DNA from: Flavobacteriales bacterium CG18_big_fil_WC_8_21_14_2_50_32_9
GTDB taxonomy: Bacteria > Bacteroidota > Bacteroidia > Flavobacteriales_E > Vicingaceae
Direction of reading: 5' to 3'
NCBI GenBank assembly: GCA_002770955.1
Contig: PCUH01000173.1
Coordinates: forward strand, 557 to 7,354
DNA length: 6,798 bases
The notes beneath the pieces are model-generated. The model was given only the letters and a program-made list of their open reading frames with translations, did not search any database and was not told where the DNA came from. Shown here one piece after another: positions 1 to 5,826 of the stretch (positions within the stretch are counted from its first letter, which is position 1; each line of letters begins with the position of its first letter). The translations under genes and the position numbers were made by a program.

Positions 1-1329
1 ATCAATGGTTTTCTTGATTCTACATTTGGTGTGAATGGAATAGTAACAACAGATGTTAATGGATTTAATGATGTTTCTACTGCAATATCAACACAAAGTA
101 ATGGAAAAATATTAGTTTCAGGAAATAGTGGAAATGGGATTAATGATGATTTCTCAGTAGTTAGGTACAATAATAATGGATCTCTTGATAACTCTTTTGG
201 AATAAATGGAAAAGTTATAACCCCGATTGGAACAATGCACGATAGGTCTTTTAATATTCTTGTTCAACAAGATGATAAATTTATAGTTACAGGTAATATT
301 GAAAACGGGTTAGATAATGATTTTGCCTTAGTTCGTTACAATAGCAACGGCTCAGTTGATTCGTTATTTGGTTTAAATGGCGTAGTAATAACAGACTATT
401 TTGGGTTTAATGATTATGCAAAATCTTCTACCCTCCAAAACGATGGTAAAATATTAGTTGTGGGGTATAACAAACATTCTAGTGGTTTTGGAAACGAAAA
501 AATCATGATGACACGTTATAATACAGACGGCACTATTGATTCCACTTTTGGAATAAATGGAATTGTAATCACTGAACTATATAATAGCTATTTCTATACA
601 TTTCCAAATGATATTAAAGTTCAACCAAATGGAAAGATTTTAGTTACAGGATATACGCACACATCATCTACAATTCCTCAAGCATTTTTAGTTAGATACA
701 ATTCCAATGGTTCTCAGGATACACCTTTTTTTTTAGATCCAATAATTTCTTCTTCTAATATTTCTCCTATGTCTGGAACTTCTATCGCTGTTCAAGTTGA
801 TGGAAAAATAATAGTTAGTTCTATGCAATTAGGACCTCCTAGCACTTTTCTTATGAATCGAAAAGACACTACTGGTTTAAACATAGATACTACTTTTGGG
901 AACTCTGGTATTGTTGAAACAATTATAGGAACCAATTCTAATGTAGTTAATATTTTAATTCAGAATGATGGTAAGATTATCTTAATAGGAAATACTTTTA
1001 ATTCTGCTAACAATACGGGGCATAATTTTGCTTTAACTCGCTACACAAACCCTTCTATCTCTGTGGAAATAGAAACCAAAGATAGTTTAACAGACTTCTA
1101 TTCAACCATCTACCCCAACCCGAGCAATGGTTTATTTGAAATGACTATTGACACTCCTTTTCAAGAGGCTAACCTCACTATTTTTGATGTAACGGGAAAA
1201 GTTATTGTTCAACAAAAAATCACGCAAAACAATACCCAATTGAATTTGTTATCACACCCAAAAGGCATGTATTTTTATCAGTTATTAATTGATGGAAAAC
1301 AAGTTACAGGAAAATTGATAGCACAATAG
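1..1329 (+). CDS. Delta-60 repeat protein with T9SS type A sorting domain (5' partial)
   Basis: This is a secreted or cell-surface protein whose frame is open from base 1, so its true start and signal peptide lie upstream. The GTG at 31 falls inside a repeat unit and is not the start. Seen directly: a motif of the form (L/I/V)D-S/T-x-FG-x-NG-x-V recurs with its Asp codon at 16, 187, 358, 538, 718 and 886, which is a period of 57, 57, 60, 60 and 56 residues. Each unit is preceded by an RYN-(N/S)-NG-like strand. This is the delta-60 repeat (DUF5122-type), thought to build a beta-propeller-like fold. The units at 718 and 886 are degenerate. From about 1105 to the stop is a typical type IX secretion sorting domain: IYPNPSNG, then a beta-rich stretch with FDVTGK, then GMYFYQL and a terminal GKLIAQ. 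Family knowledge predicts export, outer-membrane translocation by T9SS and cleavage of this tail. The substrate is unknown. Its stop is 4 nt from that of the convergent methyltransferase gene. Confidence 0.92.
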   Translation: MNGFLDSTFGVNGIVTTDVNGFNDVSTAISTQSNGKILVSGNSGNGINDDFSVVRYNNNGSLDNSFGINGKVITPIGTMHDRSFNILVQQDDKFIVTGNIENGLDNDFALVRYNSNGSVDSLFGLNGVVITDYFGFNDYAKSSTLQNDGKILVVGYNKHSSGFGNEKIMMTRYNTDGTIDSTFGINGIVITELYNSYFYTFPNDIKVQPNGKILVTGYTHTSSTIPQAFLVRYNSNGSQDTPFFLDPIISSSNISPMSGTSIAVQVDGKIIVSSMQLGPPSTFLMNRKDTTGLNIDTTFGNSGIVETIIGTNSNVVNILIQNDGKIILIGNTFNSANNTGHNFALTRYTNPSISVEIETKDSLTDFYSTIYPNPSNGLFEMTIDTPFQEANLTIFDVTGKVIVQQKITQNNTQLNLLSHPKGMYFYQLLIDGKQVTGKLIAQ

Positions 1330-1333
1330 TTTA

Positions 1334-1876
1334 TTATTGCATTTTATTAAACACATCCCAAACCACCACACCTACACTTACTGAAATATTTAATGAATGT
1401 TTGGTGCCATATTGCGGAATTTCAACTACTTCATCTATTTCGTTAATTACTTCTTGTTCCACACCAAGTACTTCATTTCCAAATATTAATGCCAATGGTT
1501 CATCTTTGCTACATTTAAAATCATTCAGCATGGTGCTATTTTCTGTCTGCTCAATAGCAATAAGCTTGTAGTTCATGCTTTTCAGCTCATTAACGGCTTC
1601 AATAGTGGTACTAAAATATTTCCATTCAACGGTTTCTGTTGCCCCCAACGCAGTTTTTTGTATTTCTCTGTGAGGTGGTTGAGCAGTAATACCGCATAAA
1701 TAAATAGCCTTAATCAGAAACGCATCCGCTGTTCTGAAAACCGAGCCTATGTTGTTTAAGCTTCTGATATTATCTAATACGATTATTATTGGAACTTTTG
1801 TTTTAGTTTTAAATTCATCAACAGAAATTCTATTTAACGCATCGTTGCTAAGCTTTTTGTTTGATTGAGTGTTCAT
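1334..1876 (-). CDS. SpoU/TrmH-family RNA 2'-O-ribose methyltransferase
   Basis: A 180-residue SPOUT-class enzyme predicted to transfer a methyl group from S-adenosylmethionine to a ribose 2'-OH in tRNA or rRNA in the cytoplasm. The three SpoU motifs are visible. Motif 1 is at residues 36-51 (N-I-R-S-x-N-N-I-G-S-x-F-R-T-A-D, with catalytic-type Arg48). Motif 2 is at 130-139 (LIFGNEVLGV). Motif 3 is at 153-172, with S161-L162-N163 of the usual SLN(V/I)S signature, where the SAM-binding trefoil knot forms. The protein is shorter than E. coli TrmH (about 229 residues) and lacks an obvious N-terminal RNA-binding extension, which is common for Bacteroidetes members. The exact target nucleotide (for example tRNA G18) cannot be read from the sequence. 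It lies 41 nt downstream of the thioesterase gene on the same strand and is probably cotranscribed with it. No functional link between the two is evident. Confidence 0.92.
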   Translation of the reverse strand: MNTQSNKKLSNDALNRISVDEFKTKTKVPIIIVLDNIRSLNNIGSVFRTADAFLIKAIYLCGITAQPPHREIQKTALGATETVEWKYFSTTIEAVNELKSMNYKLIAIEQTENSTMLNDFKCSKDEPLALIFGNEVLGVEQEVINEIDEVVEIPQYGTKHSLNISVSVGVVVWDVFNKMQ

Positions 1877-1893
1877 TAAATAAGAATTTGTTT

Positions 1894-1921
1894 AAATCGT
1901 AAATCGTAATTCATAAATCAT
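1894..1921. repeat. Four tandem heptamers between the thioesterase and methyltransferase genes
   Basis: Four consecutive 7-bp units read AAATCGT, AAATCGT, AATTCAT and AAATCAT on the plus strand. The last two are degenerate and include the thioesterase stop codon (1918-1920). The array fills most of the 41-nt gap in the two-gene minus-strand unit. Similar ACGATTT runs recur, in my recollection, in intergenic DNA of Flavobacteriia. I cannot confirm that here. Confidence 0.6.
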
Positions 1922-2358
1922 TCATTTTCACAAAAATTGGCAATATCATTTTTTTCAAATGGGTAAGCATTGAAAGTACCCATCGCTTTTGCAACCATTT
2001 CTCCATGTTGATTATAAATTTCACCCGAAGAAGCGATTAATCTATTTCCTCTAAAATCAACCCTACCTTCGCCTTTCAAAACATCGCCCAAATAAACAGG
2101 ACGGTAATAATTTATTTTAAACTCAACTGTTGAAACTAATTTTCCTTCAAGAGCAACCAAGCTCAAGGCAGCAACACCAATAACGCCATCCATCATAGCA
2201 GCTACCATTCCACCATGTATGGTAGTTTGAGTAGCCAAATGTTTTGGTAATACTTCCATTTCATAGGTAATATTTCCTGGTTTTAAAACAGTTAACAGTA
2301 ATCCGTTTTCTTTTCCAAACTGGTTCACTTTACCATATATTTTTAATAATTCTTCCAT
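1918..2358 (-). CDS. PaaI-family hotdog-fold thioesterase
   Basis: A 146-residue single-domain hotdog-fold protein (4HBT/PaaI type) predicted to hydrolyse acyl- or aryl-CoA thioesters in the cytoplasm. Residues 48-61 read HGGMVAAMMDGVIG. H48-G49-G50 followed by D57 is the PaaI signature, the Asp being the catalytic acid at the start of the central helix. The remainder has the expected strands: TVEFKINYYRPV near residues 92-103 is the common 'ixYlrP' strand, followed by a G-x-G strand and the GEMVAKAMGTF strand. The length is normal for the family. The substrate cannot be determined, and nothing nearby suggests a phenylacetate pathway. It starts divergently from the lipoprotein gene across a 134-bp AT-rich gap and is probably the first gene of a unit with the methyltransferase. 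Confidence 0.9.
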   Translation of the reverse strand: MEELLKIYGKVNQFGKENGLLLTVLKPGNITYEMEVLPKHLATQTTIHGGMVAAMMDGVIGVAALSLVALEGKLVSTVEFKINYYRPVYLGDVLKGEGRVDFRGNRLIASSGEIYNQHGEMVAKAMGTFNAYPFEKNDIANFCENE

Positions 2359-2492
2359 GTAATTTTTTTTTCAAAATTTCTTCTTTTATATTAATTTAGC
2401 CAATATTTCTCTTTTAGTTGTTAACAATTCTATTTTTCAGTAAAAATATTTCTTTATTTTGTAATTGTAAAATCTAATCCAAATATCTATAT

Positions 2493-3326
2493 ATGAAAAT
2501 TACCATTTTTGTTTTATTAGCTTTAATTACCACCCTTTTTTCATGTAATAATGAAGAATATGAAAATCATATTGCTGATCTACAACAAGATAGTTTAACT
2601 ACTTATCATGCACTTGGTGGAAAAGAAGAAGAAATTTTAGAATTTATTGCGTCATTAAATGATATTGAAGACAATCTTTCTCAAATTAAAGATCGTGAAA
2701 AAATAATTACTACTCGTTTTGACAAAGGGAATGAAATTACTCCTACAATGAAAGATCAAATCATTGAAGATATAACTCTAATAGACAATTTATTGCAAGA
2801 CAATAAACAAAAAATGGCTTCGCTTTACAGTAAACTTAAAAAATCAAATTTAAAAGTAGCTGAATTGGAAAAAATGATAGAACGGTTAGCAAATCAAGTG
2901 CAAGAAAAAGATGCCCAAATTGCTAATTTACAGATTCGATTGGCTCAAGCCAATGAACAAATTAAAGTTTTATTTGATGAATACAACAATCGATTAGAAG
3001 AATTAAGTAATAAAGAAGATGAATTAAATACAGCATTCTACTGTTTTGGCACTTCAAAAGAGTTATTAGAACAAGGCGTTATTACCAAAGAAGGTGGTTT
3101 TATTGGAATAAGAAAATCTAAAAAATTAGCTGACGATTTTAATAAAAAATATTTCACTAAAATTGACATTTCTTTAGTTAATCAAATTGATATTGTTTCA
3201 AAAAAAGCAAGCATTGTAACTACACATCCAACAAGTTCCTATGAATTGTCTCCAGATAAATTAGTTATTAAGGATACTAAAGAATTTTGGGCAGCATCTA
3301 AATATTTAGTAATTATTGTTGATTAA
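2493..3326 (+). CDS. Coiled-coil lipoprotein with conserved C-terminal domain
   Basis: A predicted 277-residue lipoprotein. Residues 1-18 form a signal peptide with Lys2, a hydrophobic core and a lipobox LFSC ending at Cys18. The residues after Cys (NNEE) are acidic, as in Bacteroidetes surface-lipoprotein export signals, so the outer leaflet is possible but unproven. About residues 25-60 and 85-178 are rich in heptad-like Leu/Ile/Glu/Lys/Gln patterns, including a strong stretch around residues 115-178 (KMIERLANQVQEKD onward), and are almost certainly coiled coil. From about 179 the composition changes to a compact domain starting AFYCFGTSKEL, with GGFIGI and a TTHPTSSYEL motif, ending in a beta-rich tail. 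Similar Bacteroidetes proteins are sometimes labelled Cbp1-like collagen-binding adhesins. I treat that as a weak name and not a function. The gene overlaps the convergent DUF2400 gene by 4 nt. Confidence 0.85.
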   Translation: MKITIFVLLALITTLFSCNNEEYENHIADLQQDSLTTYHALGGKEEEILEFIASLNDIEDNLSQIKDREKIITTRFDKGNEITPTMKDQIIEDITLIDNLLQDNKQKMASLYSKLKKSNLKVAELEKMIERLANQVQEKDAQIANLQIRLAQANEQIKVLFDEYNNRLEELSNKEDELNTAFYCFGTSKELLEQGVITKEGGFIGIRKSKKLADDFNKKYFTKIDISLVNQIDIVSKKASIVTTHPTSSYELSPDKLVIKDTKEFWAASKYLVIIVD

Positions 3327-4078
3327 AACCCTTCAAAAACACCCAAACCAAATAAACTAAAATCGTATTTCACTGGGTCTGAATCATCAAACGTCCTTAA
3401 TTTTTCGGTAAGTTCTTCTACTGCTTTCCAATCATCTTGTTTGCGAATGAGCAACCCGAGTTTTCTTGCTACATTACCAGAATGAACATCTAACGGACAC
3501 ATCAACTGTGCTGGAGAAATACTTTTCCAAATACCAAAATCTACACCCATTTTATCCTTTCTAACCATCCAACGCAGAAACATATTAATACGCTTTGCTG
3601 CTGAATTTTTATAGGGATCGGCAAGATGTTTCTGCGTTCTTTGTGGATGAGGAAGCTCAAAAAATGTTGCTTTAAAATGATATATTGCCATCCTCATATC
3701 TGCTGAATGTGATGCAAAAACCATTTCCAATCCGTTATGATTTTTATAAATATGTTGAAGTGCTGAAATAAAATAGCTTAAATCTTCTGAATTAAAAGTT
3801 CTATGTTTAAAATATTTAAACCGGTTTAAATCTGCTAATTTATGGTTCATCACAAAATCATAGGGTTGCAGATCCATTAACTCAACCATCTTTTTTGCAT
3901 TGGAAATAATGGTTTTTCGCTGCCCCCAAGCAATAATAGCCGACAAAAACCCAGCAATTTCAATGTCTTCTTTTTTGTCAAACAAATGTGGTATGGATAT
4001 TGGGTCTGATTCAATAAATTGTAATTGATTGTATTGAACATATTTTTCTTCTAATAATTGAAATATTTGCGACTTCAT
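3323..4078 (-). CDS. TIGR02757/DUF2400 family protein
   Basis: A 251-residue cytoplasmic protein of the DUF2400 (TIGR02757) family, full length for the family. Diagnostic stretches are SDPISIPHLF (24-33), EIAGFLSAIIAWGQRKTI (40-57), a basic RINMFLRWMVRKD segment in the middle, LDVHSGNVARKLGLL (196-210) and DPVKYDFSLFGLGV (234-247). The LDVH...VARKLGL arrangement followed by a DP-x-K-Y-DF segment recalls helix-hairpin-helix-like DNA glycosylase folds. A nucleic-acid role is therefore plausible, but no activity is established as far as I know. Its stop (TAA, 3325-3323) shares the TTAA tetranucleotide with the stop of the convergent lipoprotein gene. Its ATG is 52 nt from the divergent start of the DUF4294 gene. 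Confidence 0.9.
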   Translation of the reverse strand: MKSQIFQLLEEKYVQYNQLQFIESDPISIPHLFDKKEDIEIAGFLSAIIAWGQRKTIISNAKKMVELMDLQPYDFVMNHKLADLNRFKYFKHRTFNSEDLSYFISALQHIYKNHNGLEMVFASHSADMRMAIYHFKATFFELPHPQRTQKHLADPYKNSAAKRINMFLRWMVRKDKMGVDFGIWKSISPAQLMCPLDVHSGNVARKLGLLIRKQDDWKAVEELTEKLRTFDDSDPVKYDFSLFGLGVFEGF

Positions 4079-4110
4079 TTGTTTCTATTTAGCTTTATTT
4101 GGTACTTTTA
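4078..4110 (+). promoter_or_regulatory. Possible promoter of the DUF4294 gene
   Basis: TTTG at 4078-4081 is followed after 21 bp by TACTTTTA at 4103-4110, which matches Bacteroidetes TAnnTTTG except for the last base. The spacing suits the TTG / TAnnTTTG architecture and would leave a short leader before the TTG start at 4131. In such AT-rich DNA this can arise by chance, and the upstream element overlaps the first codon of the divergent DUF2400 gene. Confidence 0.25.
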
Positions 4111-4130
4111 ATTTTTCAAAATTATATGCG

Positions 4131-4865
4131 TTGAATCGATTTAAAAACATACTATCTTTTTTTCTGTTACTTACCATTCCACTAAGCTTGTTTTCTCAAA
4201 ACAAAAAAGAGGCTAAAAAGGATAGCTTAATTCGTATTTTGAGGAATGACTCGCTAAGAAGAGTTGCCAAGCAACGACAGGCAGACCCCAAAGATACTAA
4301 CAACCCAACAGAAAGTAGCTTTCAGGTAATAGAAAATCAATTATATAAAGGTCAAGTTGTGCAAGTACTTATTCTTAATGGTGATACAACATATCTTTTT
4401 AACTTGAACGATTTTAAGGTTGTTGATCTTATGCCTTATGGCGACATTGAGAAAGATAAAAAATTTAAACGCTTGCAATATCATGTTACAAAAGTATATC
4501 CTTATGCAAAAGTGGCAGCAGCAAAACTTAACGCATACAATGAAGAATTATTGAAGGTGAAATCAAAAAAACAGCGAAGAAAGCTTTTAAAAGAACGCGA
4601 ACAACAACTCAGAGAGGAATTTACGGATGTAATTAAAAAAATGACAGTTACACAGGGTCGGATATTAACAAAATTAATAGATAGAGAAACAGGAGAATCG
4701 ACCTATGAAATTATTAAGGAAATGCGTGGTGGTTTTAAGGCTTTTATTTACCAAGGTGTTGCCAGAATTTATGATGGAGATTTAAAAACCAGATACGACC
4801 CCAAAAAAAACGAAGAAGATGAAATGATTGAACGTATTGTACTTAATTTAGAAGCTAAGCAATAA
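4131..4865 (+). CDS. Exported DUF4294 family protein
   Basis: A 244-residue Bacteroidetes protein of the DUF4294 family, function unknown. Residues 1-23 form a signal peptide: basic NRFK, hydrophobic ILSFFLLLTIPL, then SLFSQ with probable cleavage near residue 22. Residues 24-60 are a charged linker. The conserved domain runs from about 64 to 225: GDTTYLFNLNDFKVVDL (84-100), the signature YHVTKVYPYAKVAAAKL (117-133), a very basic helical stretch (144-160), then MTVTQGRILTKLIDRETG (171-188) and RGGFKAFIYQGVARIYDGDLK (199-219). The protein is predicted to be periplasmic or envelope-attached. The start is unusual: no in-frame ATG lies near, so TTG at 4131 is chosen because it begins a complete signal peptide. 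An ATG at 4126 is out of frame and reaches TGA after two codons. The 3' end is 3 nt from the convergent START-like gene. Confidence 0.88.
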   Translation: MNRFKNILSFFLLLTIPLSLFSQNKKEAKKDSLIRILRNDSLRRVAKQRQADPKDTNNPTESSFQVIENQLYKGQVVQVLILNGDTTYLFNLNDFKVVDLMPYGDIEKDKKFKRLQYHVTKVYPYAKVAAAKLNAYNEELLKVKSKKQRRKLLKEREQQLREEFTDVIKKMTVTQGRILTKLIDRETGESTYEIIKEMRGGFKAFIYQGVARIYDGDLKTRYDPKKNEEDEMIERIVLNLEAKQ

Positions 4866-4868
4866 AAA

Positions 4869-5261
4869 CTACACTCCTATAATTGAATGTAAATCGTCTA
4901 TCTGACTTTCCCACAACATTTTTGCTTCATCCACTTCATCTTCGTCAGCGAAGTCAACAATTATTAATGCTAACTCTTTTGTTAAATCGTCAATCTCTAT
5001 GCGAAATTCTACAAAAGATTCATCATCATCATTTTCCAACCATCTAAATTTAATAGATTTACCAGGCACTTTAGATAAAACTTTTGCTTTTTCATGAGAA
5101 CCATCCCAATGAAATGTATAAATACCTTCTTTAAAATCTACATCATCAGCAAACCATTCGGACATAGCACTGGGAGTTGTGAGATAATTATACAATAATT
5201 TGGGAGAGGAATTAATGATAAATTCTAATTCAAATTGTGTTTTAACCGCCATATTTTCCAT
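4869..5261 (-). CDS. START-like (SRPBCC-fold) domain protein
   Basis: A 130-residue cytoplasmic protein of the Bacteroidetes START-like family (AHSA1/SRPBCC fold). The N-terminal strand QFELEFIINSSPKLLYNYL (9-27) leads into TPSAMSEWFADDVD (29-42), the W-F-A-D-x-V signature of the family. It is followed by strand YTFHWDG (48-54), FRWLEND (72-78) and a C-terminal helix EAKMLWESQIDDLHSIIGV. Such folds make a hydrophobic ligand pocket, but no ligand or partner is known to me. Many homologues begin near Met4 (MAVKTQFELEF), so the true start may be the ATG ending at 5252, three codons inside. The gene is divergent from the tRNA gene, with a 123-bp, very A/T-rich intergenic region between them. Confidence 0.88.
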   Translation of the reverse strand: MENMAVKTQFELEFIINSSPKLLYNYLTTPSAMSEWFADDVDFKEGIYTFHWDGSHEKAKVLSKVPGKSIKFRWLENDDDESFVEFRIEIDDLTKELALIIVDFADEDEVDEAKMLWESQIDDLHSIIGV

Positions 5262-5307
5262 CTATTATTAAACTAACTCGCAAGATAAGAAAAAAATAAT
5301 AATAACT

Positions 5308-5338
5308 AAAAAAAATATTTTTGAAAAAAAATATTTTT
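5308..5338. repeat. Tandem A-tract repeat upstream of the tRNA promoter
   Basis: The 15-mer AAAAAAAATATTTTT occurs at 5308-5322 and again at 5324-5338, separated by a single G (16-bp period). Each copy contains the palindrome AAAAATATTTTT. With a tRNA transcription start near 5379, the copies would lie around -41 to -71, the place of an UP element. They also lie upstream of the divergent START-like gene. Confidence 0.75.
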
Positions 5339-5364
5339 AATGGCTTCTAAAAAAACAAAACCAT

Positions 5365-5372
5365 TATATTTG
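5365..5372 (+). promoter_or_regulatory. TAnnTTTG -7 promoter element of the tRNA gene
   Basis: TATATTTG is an exact match to the Bacteroidetes primary-sigma -7 consensus TAnnTTTG and ends 12 nt before the first tRNA base, as expected for a stable-RNA promoter. No good TTG -33 element is seen at the usual spacing; the A-tract repeat further upstream may compensate. Confidence 0.75.
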
Positions 5373-5384
5373 CAGCCAATTATT

Positions 5385-5458
5385 GGCGAGGTAGCTCAGT
5401 TGGTTAGAGCATCGGATTCATAACCCGAAGGCCGAGAGTTCAAATCTCTCTCTCGCTA
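5385..5458 (+). tRNA. tRNA with CAT anticodon, probably elongator tRNA-Met
   Basis: A complete 74-nt cloverleaf. The acceptor stem pairs 5385-5391 with 5451-5457, with G-U at both ends. T8-A9 are followed by D-stem GCTC/GAGC (5394-5397 / 5407-5410) with a GG-containing loop. The anticodon stem is 5412-5416 / 5424-5428 with loop TTCATAA, placing CAT at 5419-5421. The T-stem is GAGAG/CTCTC with loop TTCAAAT. The discriminator is A5458 and CCA is not encoded (the next bases are CT). The initiator is unlikely because there is no 1:72 mismatch of the C-A type and no run of three G-C pairs below the anticodon loop. A lysidine-modified tRNA-Ile (CAU) cannot be fully excluded by eye. The closing pair of the anticodon stem is A-C, unpaired in the DNA sequence. 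Confidence 0.95.
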
Positions 5459-5461
5459 CTT

Positions 5462-5504
5462 AACAAAGCAGCCATCTAATGCATTAGATGGCTGCTTTGT
5501 TTAT
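5462..5504 (+). terminator. Rho-independent terminator of the tRNA gene (40-bp perfect palindrome)
   Basis: Positions 5462-5501 are a perfect inverted repeat, AACAAAGCAGCCATCTAATG on the left and its exact complement on the right. They fold into an 18-bp stem with a TGCA loop ending in a T-rich TTTGTTTAT tail. It begins 4 nt after the tRNA discriminator. The A-rich left side and T-rich right side would make it work in both directions. Confidence 0.9.
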
Positions 5505-5519
5505 ACAAGATACAACCAG

Positions 5520-5535
5520 TTTGCTCGACCTAAGT
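5520..5535. repeat. 16-bp direct repeat, copy 1
   Basis: TTTGCTCGACCTAAGT is identical to 6720-6735, exactly 1200 bp away. Similarity continues weakly beyond it: AACCACCCTCTTTGCC here, against CAACC, a C-run and TCTGTCC in copy 2. The pair brackets the RHS remnant and the toxin-antitoxin genes. Copy 1 begins 16 bp after the end of the tRNA terminator. Confidence 0.85.
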
Positions 5536-5577
5536 AACCACCCTCTTTGCCAACACTAAACTTAGTTAGCCTAAGCA

Positions 5578-5612
5578 ATAAAAATACTAAAAGCGAAGCA
5601 AATGCTTCGCTT
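5578..5612 (-). terminator. Terminator hairpin downstream of the RHS remnant
   Basis: AAGCGAAGC (5591-5599) and GCTTCGCTT (5604-5612) form a 9-bp stem around AAAT. Read on the minus strand, the stem is followed by a T-rich tract (TTTAGTATTTTTATT), the form of a rho-independent terminator for minus-strand transcription. It sits just beyond the end of the recognisable RHS core and probably once ended that gene. Confidence 0.6.
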
Positions 5613-5636
5613 AGATAACTTCTTTTGACATACTAC

Positions 5637-5826
5637 GCTTAGTGGGGGGTCAACTGCAAAGAACCTTCCAATACGTGGGTCATGCATTCTAAACTTAAAG
5701 TTTACGCTATTTCCTTGTCCTTTAATTTCCGAATCTCCTTCCTGTCCTTGGAAGCCGTATCTATGAATCTGAGCTAAATGAACGCCCGGGCATTGGGCTG
5801 CCGAAGGGGGTGTAAACCAACTCCAT
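5637..5826 (-). pseudogene. RHS repeat-associated core domain remnant, frameshifted
   Basis: No intact ORF is present, but the minus strand translates to a recognisable RHS repeat-associated core in two frames. From 5826 to 5761 one frame gives VYTPFGSPMPGRSFSSDS and then TAG. The next frame, from about 5769 down to 5646, gives RYGFQGQEGDSEIKGQG, then NSVNFKFRMHDPRIGRFFAVDP. Together these match the order PFG..MPGR..YRYGFQGQE..MHDPRxGRFFAVDPL that precedes the variable tip of RHS/YD-repeat toxins. The break at about 5760-5768 fits loss of 2 nt (ATAT to AT) or gain of 1 nt. After AVDP the frame runs on with no family resemblance (PPLSVV...) to a stop at 5573-5571, passing through a terminator-like hairpin. 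The upstream YD repeats and N-terminal delivery part are absent. The segment is GC-richer than its neighbours. Intact relatives are large secreted polymorphic toxins; this one cannot make such a protein. Confidence 0.85.

Noticed and set aside
31..33. GTG as the start of the first gene
   Set aside because: The frame is open to base 1 and bases 1-30 encode the beginning of a delta-60 motif (LDSTFG), so the gene is simply cut by the window.
5385..5458. The tRNA 3' end as an integration attachment site
   Set aside because: No second copy of the tRNA 3' end is present in the window and no integrase gene is visible. The nearby direct repeat is unrelated to the tRNA sequence.
5385..5458. Initiator tRNA-fMet
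   Set aside because: The first pair is G-U, not an unpaired C-A, and the three G-C pairs under the anticodon loop are missing because of the A-C closing pair.
5503..5550. Minus-strand reading through repeat copy 1 (KEGGYLGRANWLYLV then stop) as a toxin C-terminus
   Set aside because: It is short, has no start, matches no family I recognise, and copy 2 does not keep the same frame because of the C-run.
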